Shown: positions 27,274 to 36,135 of the stretch, in pieces
Layout: each line of letters opens with the position of its first letter
Numbering within the stretch: position 1 is the stretch's first letter
NCBI GenBank assembly: GCA_016713135.1
Contig: JADJPR010000023.1
Location: forward strand, 1-64,000
Source of the DNA: Rhodanobacteraceae bacterium
GTDB lineage: Bacteria > Pseudomonadota > Gammaproteobacteria > Xanthomonadales > SZUA-5
DNA: 64,000 nucleotides
Reading direction: 5' to 3'
Notes under the pieces: generated by a model
What the model was told of the DNA's origin: nothing
The model's database searches: none
The model's input: only the letters and a program-made list of their open reading frames with translations
Made by a program: the position numbers and the translations under genes

Positions 27274-30012
27274 CTACGCCTCCGGATCCTGCAACACCGA
27301 CAACTGCGCCGCCCGCGTGCGCGCCAGCGACAGCACGTCGGGGTAGCGCAGCAACATACGCAGGTCGAAGACGCCCGCCTGCGGGTGTCCGCCTGGGCAC
27401 AGCACGGTCGCCGCCGATACCTGATCTGAATCCGCCTGCAGTGCCAGGCACCCGACCAACTCCTCGCGCGAGGCCAGATTGGCCGGCTGTGCGCCGGGCA
27501 CGCCCTGCGCGCTGCGAGGACGCGCCAGATCATTGAGCCAGATATTCCTGGCCAACTCGTCGGCATCGAGCACATGCACCTTGGCGATCGCATCCAGCCC
27601 CAGCATCGGGTGGCCGTCATGGCGCAGCAGCAACTCGCGATAATCCGCCGGCAGCGCACGCCCCAGGCGCTGCTCCGCGGCGGCCAGCGCCTCGGTCGTG
27701 GCCGGATCGGGCAGCTCAGGCGCGCCCGCGAACAGGAGCACAAGCATCGGCGTCTCCGGCTGCAGCGCCTCGAGCACGGGGTCCCAATCGGCGCCCGCAA
27801 AGCGCGCGTAGGCTCGCTGCTGCCGCTGCTGCATCTCCCGAGCGTAGCTTTGTTGCTGCTGCGTGGAAACCCACGCGTCCTGCAGCCATTCATGCAGGCT
27901 GCGATAGCCGGACGGCGACTCGGCCCACAGGTTGATCCACTGCGCCGGCTGTGCCGCCGGATCCGGATTGAACAGCAGCAGCGATTCGTCGTCGCCACCG
28001 GCCAGCAACCAGGTGCGCAGCAAGGACGCTGTCATCACGATGCTGTCTGGCTGCTCCGCACCGGGCACATGGATGTCGACCGGGTACTCGTCGACCTCAA
28101 TCAACCCGAACCATTCGTCCACCTTCGCAGCGGCGGGCGCCAGGTCTGAGGCCGGGCCGATGCCCAAGGCCGGCAACCCATCGTGCCGGTGATAGAGCGC
28201 CAGCAGCGGCGGCGGCATCGGCATGCCGATGCGCGCCTCGGCGGCCGCGATGGCCTGGGCATGGGCCGGCGCTGCGGGCGCGCCGGCCCAGTCCGCGGAC
28301 GCGAGAATCCCCTCGACCAGTTGCTCGTCGGACATCGCCGCTGCCGTCGCATGCAGCGCCGCCTCCTGCGCGCGGCGGGACTCGAGGGCCTCGCCAGAAA
28401 TGGCCGGCTGGCGTGCGCCAAATCCCTGCAGGTCCCAGGCAAGCACCGCAATCCCGACCGGCACCACCAGCAACAGCGCGAGCGTGCCGCCCACCAACAG
28501 GGACTGCCAGGCCCGCATGGGCTTGCGGTCCAGCCGGTGGAGCACGTCCAGCGCCTGTTCCACCCGATGCTTGGCGTGCGGCGTGGGCCCGAGCAGGCGT
28601 TCGAGCGCATCGGCCACGACGCGGATGCGTAGCGGACGCGCCATCGCCGGCGCCGGCGGCTGTTGCGCCACGGCGGCGAGCGCGCGTTGCGCCTGCCAGC
28701 GGCCGGACAGCGAAAACAGCTGCAGCAGGGCCAACGCCGCCAGCAGCACGAAACCGAATTCCCACGCCGCCCATGCGCCCAGCAGGCAGGCGGCGGCGAT
28801 GAATCCCACTTCGATCCAGGCCCGGCGCGGCGGCAGCAGCGCCTGCACCACGTGCGCGCCGTTCAGTGGCGGCACCGGCAGCACATTCAGGTAGTTGAGC
28901 AAGAGGAACATCGTCGCCCACGCCGAACCGTCGCCAAGCGCAGCCGGCCAGGCATCCAGCGCAACAGCGCCCATGATCGCCCAACCGATCAGGATCCCGG
29001 GCAGCGGCCCCATCAGCGACATCCACGCGCTGCGGTGCGCGCTGGGATCGACGTCCTGGCCGATGGCGACGCCGCCCACCAGCGGCAGCGCCATCATGTG
29101 CACATTGCGGTAACCGAAGGCGCGCATCGCGAGGAAATGGCCGAGTTCGTGGATCACCACGACCACCAGGATCATCCACGCCGCCATCGGATCCCACAGC
29201 ACGGCGCCCAGGCCCATGAATAGCGCGACGCTGAGCGCAAACAGCGCCCACTCGACCTGGCGCGAAGGCGAGCGGCTGCGCATGCGTTCTTGCTGAGTGG
29301 CCATCAGCGCGATCCGCGCCGGCGGCACCGGCCGTGGGTCGGCCGGTGGCTTGGGCATCCTGCGCATCGCCGCCACCGCGCGCCAGGCAAAGCGCAGGCT
29401 TGGTCGCGCCGTCGAGTCGCTGGACGGCACCAGGTCGCCCGCCGCAATCAGCGCCTGGCGCTGGCGTTCCATCCATTCCGAGTAAAAGCCGAGCAACTGG
29501 GCATCCTCGATGCCGGCCGGGTCGGTGGCTCCGTGGGTGGCCACCAGCGCGCAATGCGCCGCCCACTGGCCAGCGAAGCTGGGTTCGCCGCAAGCCTGCA
29601 CCAGCGCCTGTTCGCGCGCCAGCAACTGGAAGTAGACGTCGAAGGGCTGGGTGATCAGGGTGCGCCCGTCGAGCATGCGCGTGACGTACCAGACCACCGG
29701 CCGATTGGGCGCGAACAGCGTCGGTGCCTCCAGCCAGACCGCCGCGTGGCACTTGCGATGCAGGCGCACGATCCGCAGGTGCGCCTGCGCCCCGTCGGCG
29801 TTGACCACGCGCACCCAGCGCGCCGGCTCGAAGCCCAGCTCATCCAGTTCCGCATTCGCCTGCGCGACCAGGTCCGCGATCGCCGCTGGCGCCGCTGCGT
29901 CGACGAAGCGCGCTGCCTGCCGCGCGAACGGCAGCGCCGCCACCTGACGCAGCAGCACTACACGCACGATCAGCCAGATCGCCCCGATCAGCGCCAGCAG
30001 GTCCAGCCACAT
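27274..30012 (-). CDS. site-2 protease-like (M50) membrane protein with two SMI1/KNR4-like domains
   Basis: A 912-residue multidomain membrane protein. An N-terminal hydrophobic segment is followed by a soluble domain (30-240). A membrane region (260-460) carries the zinc motif HELGH at 288-292 and the third-ligand region NVLPVPPLNG at 375-385, where Asn stands in the place of the usual Asp of LDG. Another transmembrane helix lies at about 505-525. The C-terminal half has two SMI1/KNR4 (SUKH-like) units, each beginning with an AAE-x-R-x-G helix and a P-x-x-x-L-Y/L-x-x-HDG loop: about 595-640 and 785-830. This is a protease joined to a domain best known from toxin-immunity proteins. I know no characterised relative with this order. 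Confidence 0.82.
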   Translation of the reverse strand: MWLDLLALIGAIWLIVRVVLLRQVAALPFARQAARFVDAAAPAAIADLVAQANAELDELGFEPARWVRVVNADGAQAHLRIVRLHRKCHAAVWLEAPTLFAPNRPVVWYVTRMLDGRTLITQPFDVYFQLLAREQALVQACGEPSFAGQWAAHCALVATHGATDPAGIEDAQLLGFYSEWMERQRQALIAAGDLVPSSDSTARPSLRFAWRAVAAMRRMPKPPADPRPVPPARIALMATQQERMRSRSPSRQVEWALFALSVALFMGLGAVLWDPMAAWMILVVVVIHELGHFLAMRAFGYRNVHMMALPLVGGVAIGQDVDPSAHRSAWMSLMGPLPGILIGWAIMGAVALDAWPAALGDGSAWATMFLLLNYLNVLPVPPLNGAHVVQALLPPRRAWIEVGFIAAACLLGAWAAWEFGFVLLAALALLQLFSLSGRWQAQRALAAVAQQPPAPAMARPLRIRVVADALERLLGPTPHAKHRVEQALDVLHRLDRKPMRAWQSLLVGGTLALLLVVPVGIAVLAWDLQGFGARQPAISGEALESRRAQEAALHATAAAMSDEQLVEGILASADWAGAPAAPAHAQAIAAAEARIGMPMPPPLLALYHRHDGLPALGIGPASDLAPAAAKVDEWFGLIEVDEYPVDIHVPGAEQPDSIVMTASLLRTWLLAGGDDESLLLFNPDPAAQPAQWINLWAESPSGYRSLHEWLQDAWVSTQQQQSYAREMQQRQQRAYARFAGADWDPVLEALQPETPMLVLLFAGAPELPDPATTEALAAAEQRLGRALPADYRELLLRHDGHPMLGLDAIAKVHVLDADELARNIWLNDLARPRSAQGVPGAQPANLASREELVGCLALQADSDQVSAATVLCPGGHPQAGVFDLRMLLRYPDVLSLARTRAAQLSVLQDPEA

Positions 30013-30132
30013 GCATGTGCCCCAGGGTCCGAAAGCCGTCCTCGACTATCAGCGTCGCGAAGCGTGCTTGCAACCGTTGGTCACAGTCTCCAGGGCAACT
30101 GGCCGGTGCCGGGTCTGACTGATGAACCCGGG

Positions 30133-31428
30133 TCATCCCTGGTGCCGCAGAGCCTCGATCGGATCCAGTTGGCTCGCCTTGCGCGCCGGGTAGTAGCCGA
30201 AGAACAGGCCGGTGGCGACGGAAAAACCTGTAGCCATCAGGATCACCTCGAGGTTCAGCGCCACCGGCAGCGAGCCGAATTCCTCCGCCAGCAGGGCGCC
30301 GCCGATGCCGAGCGCGATGCCGATGGCGCCGCCGGCGAGCGAGATCAGCATCGCTTCGGCGAGGAACTGCAGCTGCACCTCGCGCGGGCCGGCGCCGACC
30401 GCCATGCGCAAGCCGATCTCGCGGATGCGCTCGGTGACCGAGACCAGCATGATGTTCATGATGCCGATGCCGCCGACGACCAGTGAGATCGAGGCGACGG
30501 CGCCGAGCAGCAGCGACATCAACCGGGTGGTCTGGGTACGCGCGGAGACCATCTCGGTCAGGTTGCGCACGGTGAAATCGTCCTCGGCGCCGGGCGCGAT
30601 CTTGTGCCGCTGGCGCAGCAAGTCGTTCAACTGGCGCTCGGCCGCCGGCAGGTCCTCGGCGCGCGCGGTGCCGACCGAGATCGACTGCACCGCACCCGGC
30701 GGCAGCGACATCGGCCCGGACAGGCGCCGCCGCGCGGTTTCCAGCGGGACCAGGATCAGGTCGTCCTGGTCGCCCCACGGGCCCTGGCCCTTCGATTTCA
30801 GCACGCCGACCACGGTGAACGGCACGCGGCCTACGCGCACGCTGGCGCCGACCGCCTCGGCATCGCCGAACAGTTTCTCGCGCGTGGTCTTGCCGAGGAT
30901 CACCACCTTGGCCGCCGAACTGTAGTCGCGTTCGCCGAAGCGCGCGCCCTCGACCACCTCCCAGCCATTGGTTTCGAAATAGTCCGGCTGGATCCCGGCC
31001 CACTGGGTGCTCCAGTTCTGCTCGGCATTGACCACTTGGGTGCCGCCGCGGATCTGCCCGGCAACGTACACCGCCTCCGGAATCTCGGCGCGGATCGCGG
31101 CGATGTCGCCGTCGGTCAGCGAACTCTGGCTGCCGGCCCCGCCGCGCACGCCACCCATGCGGCTGGCGCCGCCCCAGACCTCGATGCGGTTGCTGCCGAG
31201 GCTGGCGATGGTGCGGTCCAGCTCGGCCTGGGTGCCCTGGCCGACCGAGACCATGATGATCACGGCGGCGATGCCGATGATCACGCCGAGCGCGGTCAGG
31301 ACGCTGCGCATCCAGTTGCCGCGCACGGCGAACATGGCCATCTCGGCGATGTCGCGGAAACCCACGCGGTGGCGCGGACGCGCCTGCGGCCATGGGCCGG
31401 TTGCGGTGGCAGCGGCGGTCTTGTTCAT
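30133..31428 (-). CDS. MacB-type ABC transporter permease
   Basis: A 431-residue membrane subunit. One transmembrane helix near residue 40 (LTALGVIIGIAAVIIMVSVG) precedes a MacB periplasmic core domain (70-270), and three C-terminal helices form the FtsX domain (LMSLLLGAVASISLVVGGIGIMNIML, ISLAGGAIGIALGIGGALL, and a final one). The FtsX motif VTERIREIGLRMAVGA lies between. Unlike E. coli MacB the ATPase is a separate gene, as in many MacB-like systems. The start overlaps the ATPase stop by 4 bp. Probably a mechanotransmission exporter of peptides or lipoproteins rather than a proven macrolide pump. Confidence 0.92.
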   Translation of the reverse strand: MNKTAAATATGPWPQARPRHRVGFRDIAEMAMFAVRGNWMRSVLTALGVIIGIAAVIIMVSVGQGTQAELDRTIASLGSNRIEVWGGASRMGGVRGGAGSQSSLTDGDIAAIRAEIPEAVYVAGQIRGGTQVVNAEQNWSTQWAGIQPDYFETNGWEVVEGARFGERDYSSAAKVVILGKTTREKLFGDAEAVGASVRVGRVPFTVVGVLKSKGQGPWGDQDDLILVPLETARRRLSGPMSLPPGAVQSISVGTARAEDLPAAERQLNDLLRQRHKIAPGAEDDFTVRNLTEMVSARTQTTRLMSLLLGAVASISLVVGGIGIMNIMLVSVTERIREIGLRMAVGAGPREVQLQFLAEAMLISLAGGAIGIALGIGGALLAEEFGSLPVALNLEVILMATGFSVATGLFFGYYPARKASQLDPIEALRHQG

Positions 31429-32135
31429 GCGTGCGCCTCCTCGACCAGCTGGCCGTCGCGGATATGCAGCGCACGGTCTGCGCTTTCGGCGACTTCCGGA
31501 TCGTGGGTGATCAGGATGATGGTGTGGCCGGCCATCTGCAGTTGCTTGAACAGCACCAGGATGTCATGGCCGGTCTTGGTGTCGAGTGCGCCGGTGGGTT
31601 CGTCGGCGAGCAGGATGGGCGGCCGGTTGACCAGTGCGCGGGCAATCGCGACGCGCTGCTGCTGGCCGCCGGACAGCTCGCTCGGCGTGTGCTTCGCGCG
31701 TTCTCCCAGGCCGACATCGCGCAAGGCATTCTCCGCAAGCTGGCGCCGCTCCGCGCGCGGCACGCCGGCGTAGACCATCGGCATCATGACGTTCTCGAGC
31801 GCGCTCATGCGCGTCAGCAAATGGAAGCCCTGGAACACGAAGCCGAGCTTCTCCAGCCGCAGCCGCGCACGCCCGGCGGCGTCGAGCCTGGCGACGTCGA
31901 CGCCATCGATCAGGCAGCGTCCGCTGGTGGGCACGTCGAGGCAGCCGATCAGGTTCATCAGGGTCGACTTGCCGGAGCCCGACGGCCCCATGATCGCGAC
32001 GAACTCGCCGCGCGCAATCGACAGGCTGACGCCGCGCAGCGCGACCACCTCGGCCGCGGTGCCGGGCGAATAGACCTTGCCGACGTTGTCGAGTTCGATC
32101 ACCACCGGATCAGCTCCTGCGCGCTCACGCGCCAC
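31425..32135 (-). CDS. MacB-type ABC transporter ATP-binding protein
   Basis: A 236-residue ATPase of the MacB/LolD group. Walker A GPSGSGKST at 50-58, Q-loop FVFQGFHLL, signature LSGGQQQRVAIARAL, Walker B ILLADEPTGALD, D-loop and H-loop LITHDPEVAE. The stated start overlaps the adaptor gene by 11 bp; a GTG ten codons in (VIELDNVGKVY) would also fit. It forms a three-gene unit with the periplasmic adaptor upstream and permease downstream. Confidence 0.93.
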   Translation of the reverse strand: MARERAGADPVVIELDNVGKVYSPGTAAEVVALRGVSLSIARGEFVAIMGPSGSGKSTLMNLIGCLDVPTSGRCLIDGVDVARLDAAGRARLRLEKLGFVFQGFHLLTRMSALENVMMPMVYAGVPRAERRQLAENALRDVGLGERAKHTPSELSGGQQQRVAIARALVNRPPILLADEPTGALDTKTGHDILVLFKQLQMAGHTIILITHDPEVAESADRALHIRDGQLVEEAHA

Positions 32136-33576
32136 CCGAGCCGACGATCACGTCGGTGCCGGGCGCCAGGTCGCCGCCGATGATCTCGGTGTGGGTGCCG
32201 TCGGATACGCCGGCGCGCACGGTGACCGGGCTCGGCTTGCCGTCCTTGAGCAGCCACAGTGTCACCCGGCGGGCATTCGCCAGCAGTTGCATTTCGGCAT
32301 CCCAGAGCGCGCGCTGGGTCTCATCCAGGGTGTCGCGGAAGGGCGCCATCGCGTCCTGGAACATGCGGCGCATGCGTTCGCGCATCTCCGGCGTAGGTCC
32401 GGTCGCTGCCCCCGTTGGCGCACCGTTGCCGCCACCGGCCGGCGCACCCGATCCGCCGCCCGCGGCCATCGCCTGGCGCCGCTGTTCGAAGCGTTGGCGC
32501 ATTCCGGCGAGCACCTCATCCAGCGCCGCCTGCTGCGGCGCGCTGAGCTTGAGTCCGGCAGCAATCTTCGACAATTCGTCGAGCATGCCGCCGCCCTGCA
32601 TGCCGCCGGTGGCTGGCGCCTCGGCCCCTTCCGGCTTGAAGCGCAGCGCGGCGTTGGGCACGCGCAAGGCATCGCTGCGACTGGCAATCTCGATCTCGGC
32701 GTTCGCCGTCATCCCGGGCAGCAGGCTGAGGTCCGGGTTGCTGACCTCGACCACCACCGGGTAGGTCACGACATTCGCGACCGCAGTGGCCGACAGGCGG
32801 ATCTGGTGCACCGTGCCGGTGAAGTTGCGATTGGGGAAGGCGTCGACCGTGAAGTTCACCGGCAGGCCCTCGCGCACCTGGCCGACATCGGACTCGTCGA
32901 TCGACAGATCGATCTGCATCCGCGTCAGGTCCTCGGCGATGCGGAACAGCACCGGCGTCTGGAAGCTCGCGGCCACGGTCTGGCCCGGCTCCACGCTGCG
33001 CAGCAGGATCACGCCGTCCACCGGCGATTTGATCACCGTGTAGTCCACATCGAGCTGCGCGTCCTCGACCGCCGCCGCGCGCTGCTTGATCGACGCCTGC
33101 GCCGAACCCACCCGTGCGGCGGCCTGGTCCCGCGCAGCCTGCGCAATGTCGAGTTCGCTCGCCGAGATCAGCTTGCGCGCGGCCACATCGCGCTTGCGCT
33201 TGAGCTCGGCCTCGGCCAGCTTCAGCGCGGTCTGCGCCTCGACCAGCCCGGCGCGGGCGCTCGCCAGGTCCGCCTCCGACTGGGTCAGGCGCGTCTGGAA
33301 GTTCGCCGGATCGATGCGCGCGATCACTTGTCCCTGGGTCACCCGGTCATTGAAATCGACCTCGACGCTGAGCACCTGGCCGGAGACCTGAGTACCGACA
33401 TCCACCGTGGACAGTGCGCGCAAGGTGCCGGTGGCCGAGATCGACACCGCCACGCCACCGCGGTCGAGCTTGGCGGTGCGGAAGCCGGTCTTCTCGCCGG
33501 GCTGACCGTTGCATGCGGCGAGCAGCAACAGGGCGCCGAGGCAGGCGAAGCGACGCAAGGAAAGGGCTGCGGGCAC
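32125..33576 (-). CDS. MacA-like periplasmic adaptor (HlyD/MFP family) with extra inserted segment
   Basis: Links the inner-membrane ABC exporter to an outer-membrane channel. I start it at GTG 33574-33576 with AAGG upstream, which gives a lipoprotein signal (SLRRFACLGALLLLAAC); the frame upstream has no protein character. 483 residues. Order: signal, barrel-sandwich half with VDVGTQVSGQVLSVEVDFND, long coiled-coil hairpin (about 105-175), second half with SPVDGVILLRSVEPGQTVA, beta-barrel and membrane-proximal domain. Unusual is an insert at about 335-435: helical PQQAALDEVLAGMRQRFEQRR, a Gly/Pro/Ala linker, and helical MRERMRRMFQDAM. No outer-membrane TolC-like gene is nearby. Confidence 0.9.
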   Translation of the reverse strand: MPAALSLRRFACLGALLLLAACNGQPGEKTGFRTAKLDRGGVAVSISATGTLRALSTVDVGTQVSGQVLSVEVDFNDRVTQGQVIARIDPANFQTRLTQSEADLASARAGLVEAQTALKLAEAELKRKRDVAARKLISASELDIAQAARDQAAARVGSAQASIKQRAAAVEDAQLDVDYTVIKSPVDGVILLRSVEPGQTVAASFQTPVLFRIAEDLTRMQIDLSIDESDVGQVREGLPVNFTVDAFPNRNFTGTVHQIRLSATAVANVVTYPVVVEVSNPDLSLLPGMTANAEIEIASRSDALRVPNAALRFKPEGAEAPATGGMQGGGMLDELSKIAAGLKLSAPQQAALDEVLAGMRQRFEQRRQAMAAGGGSGAPAGGGNGAPTGAATGPTPEMRERMRRMFQDAMAPFRDTLDETQRALWDAEMQLLANARRVTLWLLKDGKPSPVTVRAGVSDGTHTEIIGGDLAPGTDVIVGSGGA

Positions 33577-33670
33577 GCGGTAGACCTTGGAATCAGGGAA
33601 GCCGGAGATTACAACGCAGTCAATGCGCAGATTCCGTCGTTTGCGCGCGCGCCAACTGTAACGCCTGGGC

Positions 33671-34759
33671 TCAGCCGAACAGATCACCCTGCGGCGAGGC
33701 GTCCTTGGCCCTGGCCGGCGCGTGGAACAAATCGCAGCGCAGGCCGACGTGCTCTTCACGCGTGGCGAAGCCCAGGCGCTTGCGCGCGATTTCGAATCGA
33801 CGCTTGAGCAGGTCGGCGAACAGCCCCTCGCCGCGCATGCGCGAGCCGAAGCGCGGGTCGTTGTCGCGCCCGCCGCGCATCTGCTGGATCAGGCTCATGA
33901 CATGCGCGGCGCGATCCGGGAAATGCAGCTCCAGCCACTCGCGGAACAGCGGCGCCACCTGGTGCGGCAGGCGCACCAGGGTGTAGCTGATGGTGCTGGC
34001 GCCGGCCTCGCGCGCGGCCTGCATGACACTCTCCATCTCCGCGTCGGTGATGGCCGGAATCAACGGCGCCACGAACACGCCCACCGGGACTCCCGCCGCA
34101 GCCAGTTCGGCCACCGCACGCAGCCGCGCATGCGGCGCGCTGGCGCGCGGCTCCAGTCGGCTGGCGAGGCCGTTGTCGAGCGTGGTGACCGACAGGAATA
34201 CCTGCACCAGGTCATCGCGGGCCAGGTCGCGCAGCAGGTCCAGATCGCGCAGCACCAGCGCGTTCTTGGTCACGATGGTGAGCGGATGGCGCGCTTGCGC
34301 CAGCACTTCGATCACGCCGCGGGTGACCCGGTGGCGGCGTTCGATCGGCTGGTAGGGATCGGTACTGGCGCCGAGATTGATCGGGCTGACCTTGTGGCCG
34401 GGCTTGGCCAGTTCGCGGCGCAAGACCTCCGGCGCGTTTTCCTTGGCGTACAACCGGGTCTCGAAATCCAGCCCCGAAGACAGGTTCAGGTACTCGTGCG
34501 TCGGCCGCGCGTAGCAGTAGATGCAACCGTGTTCGCAGCCGCGGTAGGGATTCAACGCCAGGTCGAAGGGCAAATCGGGCGAATCGTTGCGCGTGATCAC
34601 CGAGCGCGCCTGCTCGATGGTCACCTGCGTGCGCGGGGATGGCGCGTCCAGTTCGCGCCACCAGCCGTCGTCCTCGCTCTCGTGCCGGGTGGACTCGAAG
34701 CGCCCCACCGGGTTGCCGGCGGCGCCGCGGCCCTTGATGCGGGAGGGGGGCAAGGGCAT
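33671..34759 (-). CDS. PA0069-type radical SAM protein
   Basis: A 362-residue protein of the spore photoproduct lyase-like radical SAM group. The cluster-binding motif is CEHGCIYCYARP at about residues 74-85, preceded by NPYRGC. The start MPLPPSRIKGRGAAGNPVGRFE is typical of the PA0069 family, found widely in proteobacteria. Reaction unknown; members are suspected to act in DNA repair or nucleic-acid modification. Gap of 94 bp to the adaptor gene downstream. The 206 bp upstream, to the SecB-like gene, holds nothing I recognise. Confidence 0.9.
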   Translation of the reverse strand: MPLPPSRIKGRGAAGNPVGRFESTRHESEDDGWWRELDAPSPRTQVTIEQARSVITRNDSPDLPFDLALNPYRGCEHGCIYCYARPTHEYLNLSSGLDFETRLYAKENAPEVLRRELAKPGHKVSPINLGASTDPYQPIERRHRVTRGVIEVLAQARHPLTIVTKNALVLRDLDLLRDLARDDLVQVFLSVTTLDNGLASRLEPRASAPHARLRAVAELAAAGVPVGVFVAPLIPAITDAEMESVMQAAREAGASTISYTLVRLPHQVAPLFREWLELHFPDRAAHVMSLIQQMRGGRDNDPRFGSRMRGEGLFADLLKRRFEIARKRLGFATREEHVGLRCDLFHAPARAKDASPQGDLFG

Positions 34760-34965
34760 GGCCCGGAAGCAGTGGAAGGGGGGCCCCGATTATGGACGTC
34801 CAGCGTCGGGACTGCCTGTGGTCGGGAGCGCATTGAAGCCGATGGCGACCTACCCTCGCGATTGGCAAACAGGCCCGCGGAAGGCTGATTCGCGGCACCG
34901 GGGGGCGCAAAGTGCGTATCGCAAGGCCGGACGTCCGAGCCGGGATGCTCCCGTCCGCGTCGTCC

Positions 34966-35424
34966 TCAGTTCAGCACGACCGGCCCTTGTTCCGTCCGCG
35001 GATCGGGCTGCTGCGGCAGGTCCACCGGCAGGCGGATGTTCTGCATGCCAAGGTCGTGCAGCAGCGCCTGGGCGCGCAGCGACATGGCGGGAAACAGATG
35101 CCGTGCGAAGACGGTGTGGTGGATCGCGAAATCGTTGGCCGTCAATGCACCGCTGGCGATCTGCCGATAGGTCGCCAGCGCGCGGATCTCGAGATCGAAC
35201 AGCTTGGTGCGGTTGCCGCGCACCGGCGTGCCGACGCAGGTCAGGCGCGTCTGCAGGGCGAACTGCGGCGGGTTGGAACCCTCGATGGCGCTCGGTGTGA
35301 GCTGGAACTCGACGTGGGCGGTGCATTCCACCCCGCGGGCATCGCCGGTATGCATGTCTGCCCTCAGTCCGTGGATGCTGAGGCCCTCCAGCGTCAGCGC
35401 GCGAAACATCTCATCGGCGGTCAT
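34966..35424 (-). CDS. SecB-like protein
   Basis: A 152-residue protein whose layout resembles the export chaperone SecB: a beta-rich middle (RGVECTAHVEFQLTP, FALQTRLTCVGTP, LFDLEIRALATYRQIASG) and a C-terminal ARHLFPAMSLRAQALLHDLGMQNIRLPVDLP, where SecB has LFPYAREVISDLVTRGGFPPLNLAPVNF. Sequence identity is low, so I call it SecB-like only. Such proteins can serve as export chaperones or as controllers of toxin-antitoxin pairs. The ATG overlaps the TGA of the AlkA gene (ATGA), so it is translationally coupled to a DNA repair glycosylase, an unexpected pairing. Confidence 0.6.
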   Translation of the reverse strand: MTADEMFRALTLEGLSIHGLRADMHTGDARGVECTAHVEFQLTPSAIEGSNPPQFALQTRLTCVGTPVRGNRTKLFDLEIRALATYRQIASGALTANDFAIHHTVFARHLFPAMSLRAQALLHDLGMQNIRLPVDLPQQPDPRTEQGPVVLN

Positions 35425-36059
35425 CAGTCTTTGTTTTCCCGGGCAGTGTCGACAGCGCGCCAAAGATACAGGCTGGCCAGCGATCGGTAAGGCGCCCAGG
35501 GCGCGCCCAGCTCTGCCAGTTGGGCGGTGCCCGGCATCGCGTCGAGCCCATGCACCAGCTGTGCGCCGGCGCGCACCCCGAAATCGCTGAGCGGCAGGAT
35601 GTCGACGCGGCCCATCCGGAACATCAGCAGCATCTGCACCGTCCACGGCCCGATGCCGCGCACGATGGTCAGTTTGTCGATGGCTTCCTCATCGGACATC
35701 GCGTGCAGGGCGTCGGGCGATGGCAGGCGCCGCGCCTGCGCGTGCGCGGCCAGGTCCTTGAGCGCGCGGATCTTGGACCCTGACACGCCGGCCGCGCGCA
35801 AATCGGATTCGTCCGCCGCAGCCAGGGCGCGCGCTGACACGCGGCGGCCCCCGAGCGCCTGCTGCAATCGCCCGAAGATGGTCTCGGCAGCCTTGCCGTT
35901 CAACTGCTGGAAGATGATCGAGCGCGCCAGTGCGTGCACCAGGGCGAAGGGTTCCGGGCGCGGCAACGGCAGGTCGCCGACGCGGGTCATCCAGATCGCC
36001 AGCTTAGGATCGCGCTCGCGCAGGTGCTCACGTGCGAGACGGTCGACATCGCTGCTCAT
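35424..36059 (-). CDS. DNA-3-methyladenine glycosylase II
   Basis: A 211-residue AlkA-type base-excision enzyme that removes alkylated purines. The helix-hairpin-helix is KLTIVRGIGPWTVQMLLMF at about 130-150 and the catalytic aspartate follows in ILPLSDFGVRAG. It lacks the extra N-terminal domain of E. coli AlkA and so matches the short bacterial form. It is the first gene of a two-gene unit with the SecB-like gene (4-bp overlap). Confidence 0.92.
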   Translation of the reverse strand: MSSDVDRLAREHLRERDPKLAIWMTRVGDLPLPRPEPFALVHALARSIIFQQLNGKAAETIFGRLQQALGGRRVSARALAAADESDLRAAGVSGSKIRALKDLAAHAQARRLPSPDALHAMSDEEAIDKLTIVRGIGPWTVQMLLMFRMGRVDILPLSDFGVRAGAQLVHGLDAMPGTAQLAELGAPWAPYRSLASLYLWRAVDTARENKD

Positions 36060-36082
36060 GGGATGGACATCCTGGAATGAGA

Positions 36083-36108
36083 ACGGGGTGCCCTCGCGGG
36101 CACCCCGT
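36083..36108 (-). terminator. hairpin terminator after the acylase gene
   Basis: A perfect 11-bp GC-rich stem ACGGGGTGCCC/GGGCACCCCGT with a 4-nt loop, followed on the minus strand by TCTCATT. It lies 28 bp after the acylase stop and before the alkA start. Confidence 0.8.
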
Positions 36109-36135
36109 CATGATGACAGCTGGTGCGGTCGCGCG

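Noticed and set aside
33577..33759. Longer N terminus of the MacA-like adaptor
   Set aside because: It would bury the lipoprotein signal behind 61 Arg-rich residues that overlap the radical SAM gene.
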